A stretch of 14,262 bases of DNA from Candidatus Rifleibacteriota bacterium (lineage in GTDB: Bacteria; Riflebacteria; Ozemobacteria; Ozemobacterales; Ozemobacteraceae). The position numbers were made by a program, and so were the translations under genes. The notes beneath the pieces are model-generated. The model searched no databases. It had not been told where the DNA came from and saw only the letters and a program-made list of their open reading frames with translations. The DNA lies in the NCBI GenBank assembly GCA_017526725.1, contig JAFXRA010000301.1, positions 1 to 14,262 of the forward strand, written 5' to 3'. Of the stretch, positions 14,242 to 14,262 are shown piece by piece. Every line of letters starts with the position of its first letter. Position 1 is the first letter of the stretch.

Positions 14242-14262
14242 CAAAATGCCAAAGGCATTTTG
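14242..14262 (+). terminator. Hairpin at the right edge, probable terminator of the leg operon
   Basis: CAAAATGCC (14242-14250) pairs perfectly with GGCATTTTG (14254-14262) around AAA. It is preceded by CCCC, and the stem may extend beyond the window. It begins 14 bases after the last stop codon and resembles the hairpin after ortB (CCCC, then AAATGC, loop, GCATT). Confidence 0.6.

Overview
The window is AT-rich bacterial DNA that uses the standard genetic code: TGA ends several genes at their expected C-termini. It carries 13 genes, one of them broken and one cut by the window edge. The metabolic content points to an anaerobic, amino-acid-fermenting bacterium with a decorated cell surface. 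It has the 2,4-diaminopentanoate dehydrogenase and 2-amino-4-oxopentanoate thiolase of the oxidative ornithine pathway, nonulosonic (legionaminic-type) acid genes, and proteins with signal peptides. I cannot name the phylum from sequence alone.

Layout. Positions 1-2009 (minus strand) hold a small operon: a DUF1232 membrane protein, a secreted YARHG-like protein and the signal-peptide end of a third exported protein that runs off the left edge. Positions 2566-5292 (plus) hold ord-ortA-ortB, which turn 2,4-diaminopentanoate into acetyl-CoA and alanine; a terminator-like hairpin follows. Positions 5368-6814 (plus) hold a tandem pair of paralogous four-helix membrane proteins of unknown function. 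Positions 6849-7653 (minus) hold a free-standing NFACT-R domain protein coupled to a YjbQ-family enzyme. Positions 8214-9260 (plus) hold a CBS-domain sugar-phosphate nucleotidyltransferase (PtmE-like), convergent with a DUF697 dynamin/Era-like GTPase on the minus strand (9359-10657). Positions 11099-14228 (plus) hold LegB-like and LegI-like genes and a FemAB/GNAT-fold transferase interrupted by an in-frame TGA, all overlapping by 1-4 bases. PtmE, LegB and LegI belong to one pathway (GDP-GlcNAc route to legionaminic acid), but the aminotransferase, epimerase, acetyltransferase and CMP-transferase steps are not here.

The least ordinary content is non-coding. The three long intergenic gaps (about 550, 560 and 440 bp) are exactly the three divergent promoter regions, and each holds a copy of the same modular repeat element. 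It is built from TGTGGGA boxes separating small perfect hairpins whose stem sequences differ between copies but stay self-complementary. These are followed by 9-bp tandem repeats, inverted GTCYCACA boxes with further hairpins, and in two copies a 7-bp tandem array that runs into the downstream promoter. No co-directional or convergent junction contains it. This composite family is the best candidate here for something undescribed.
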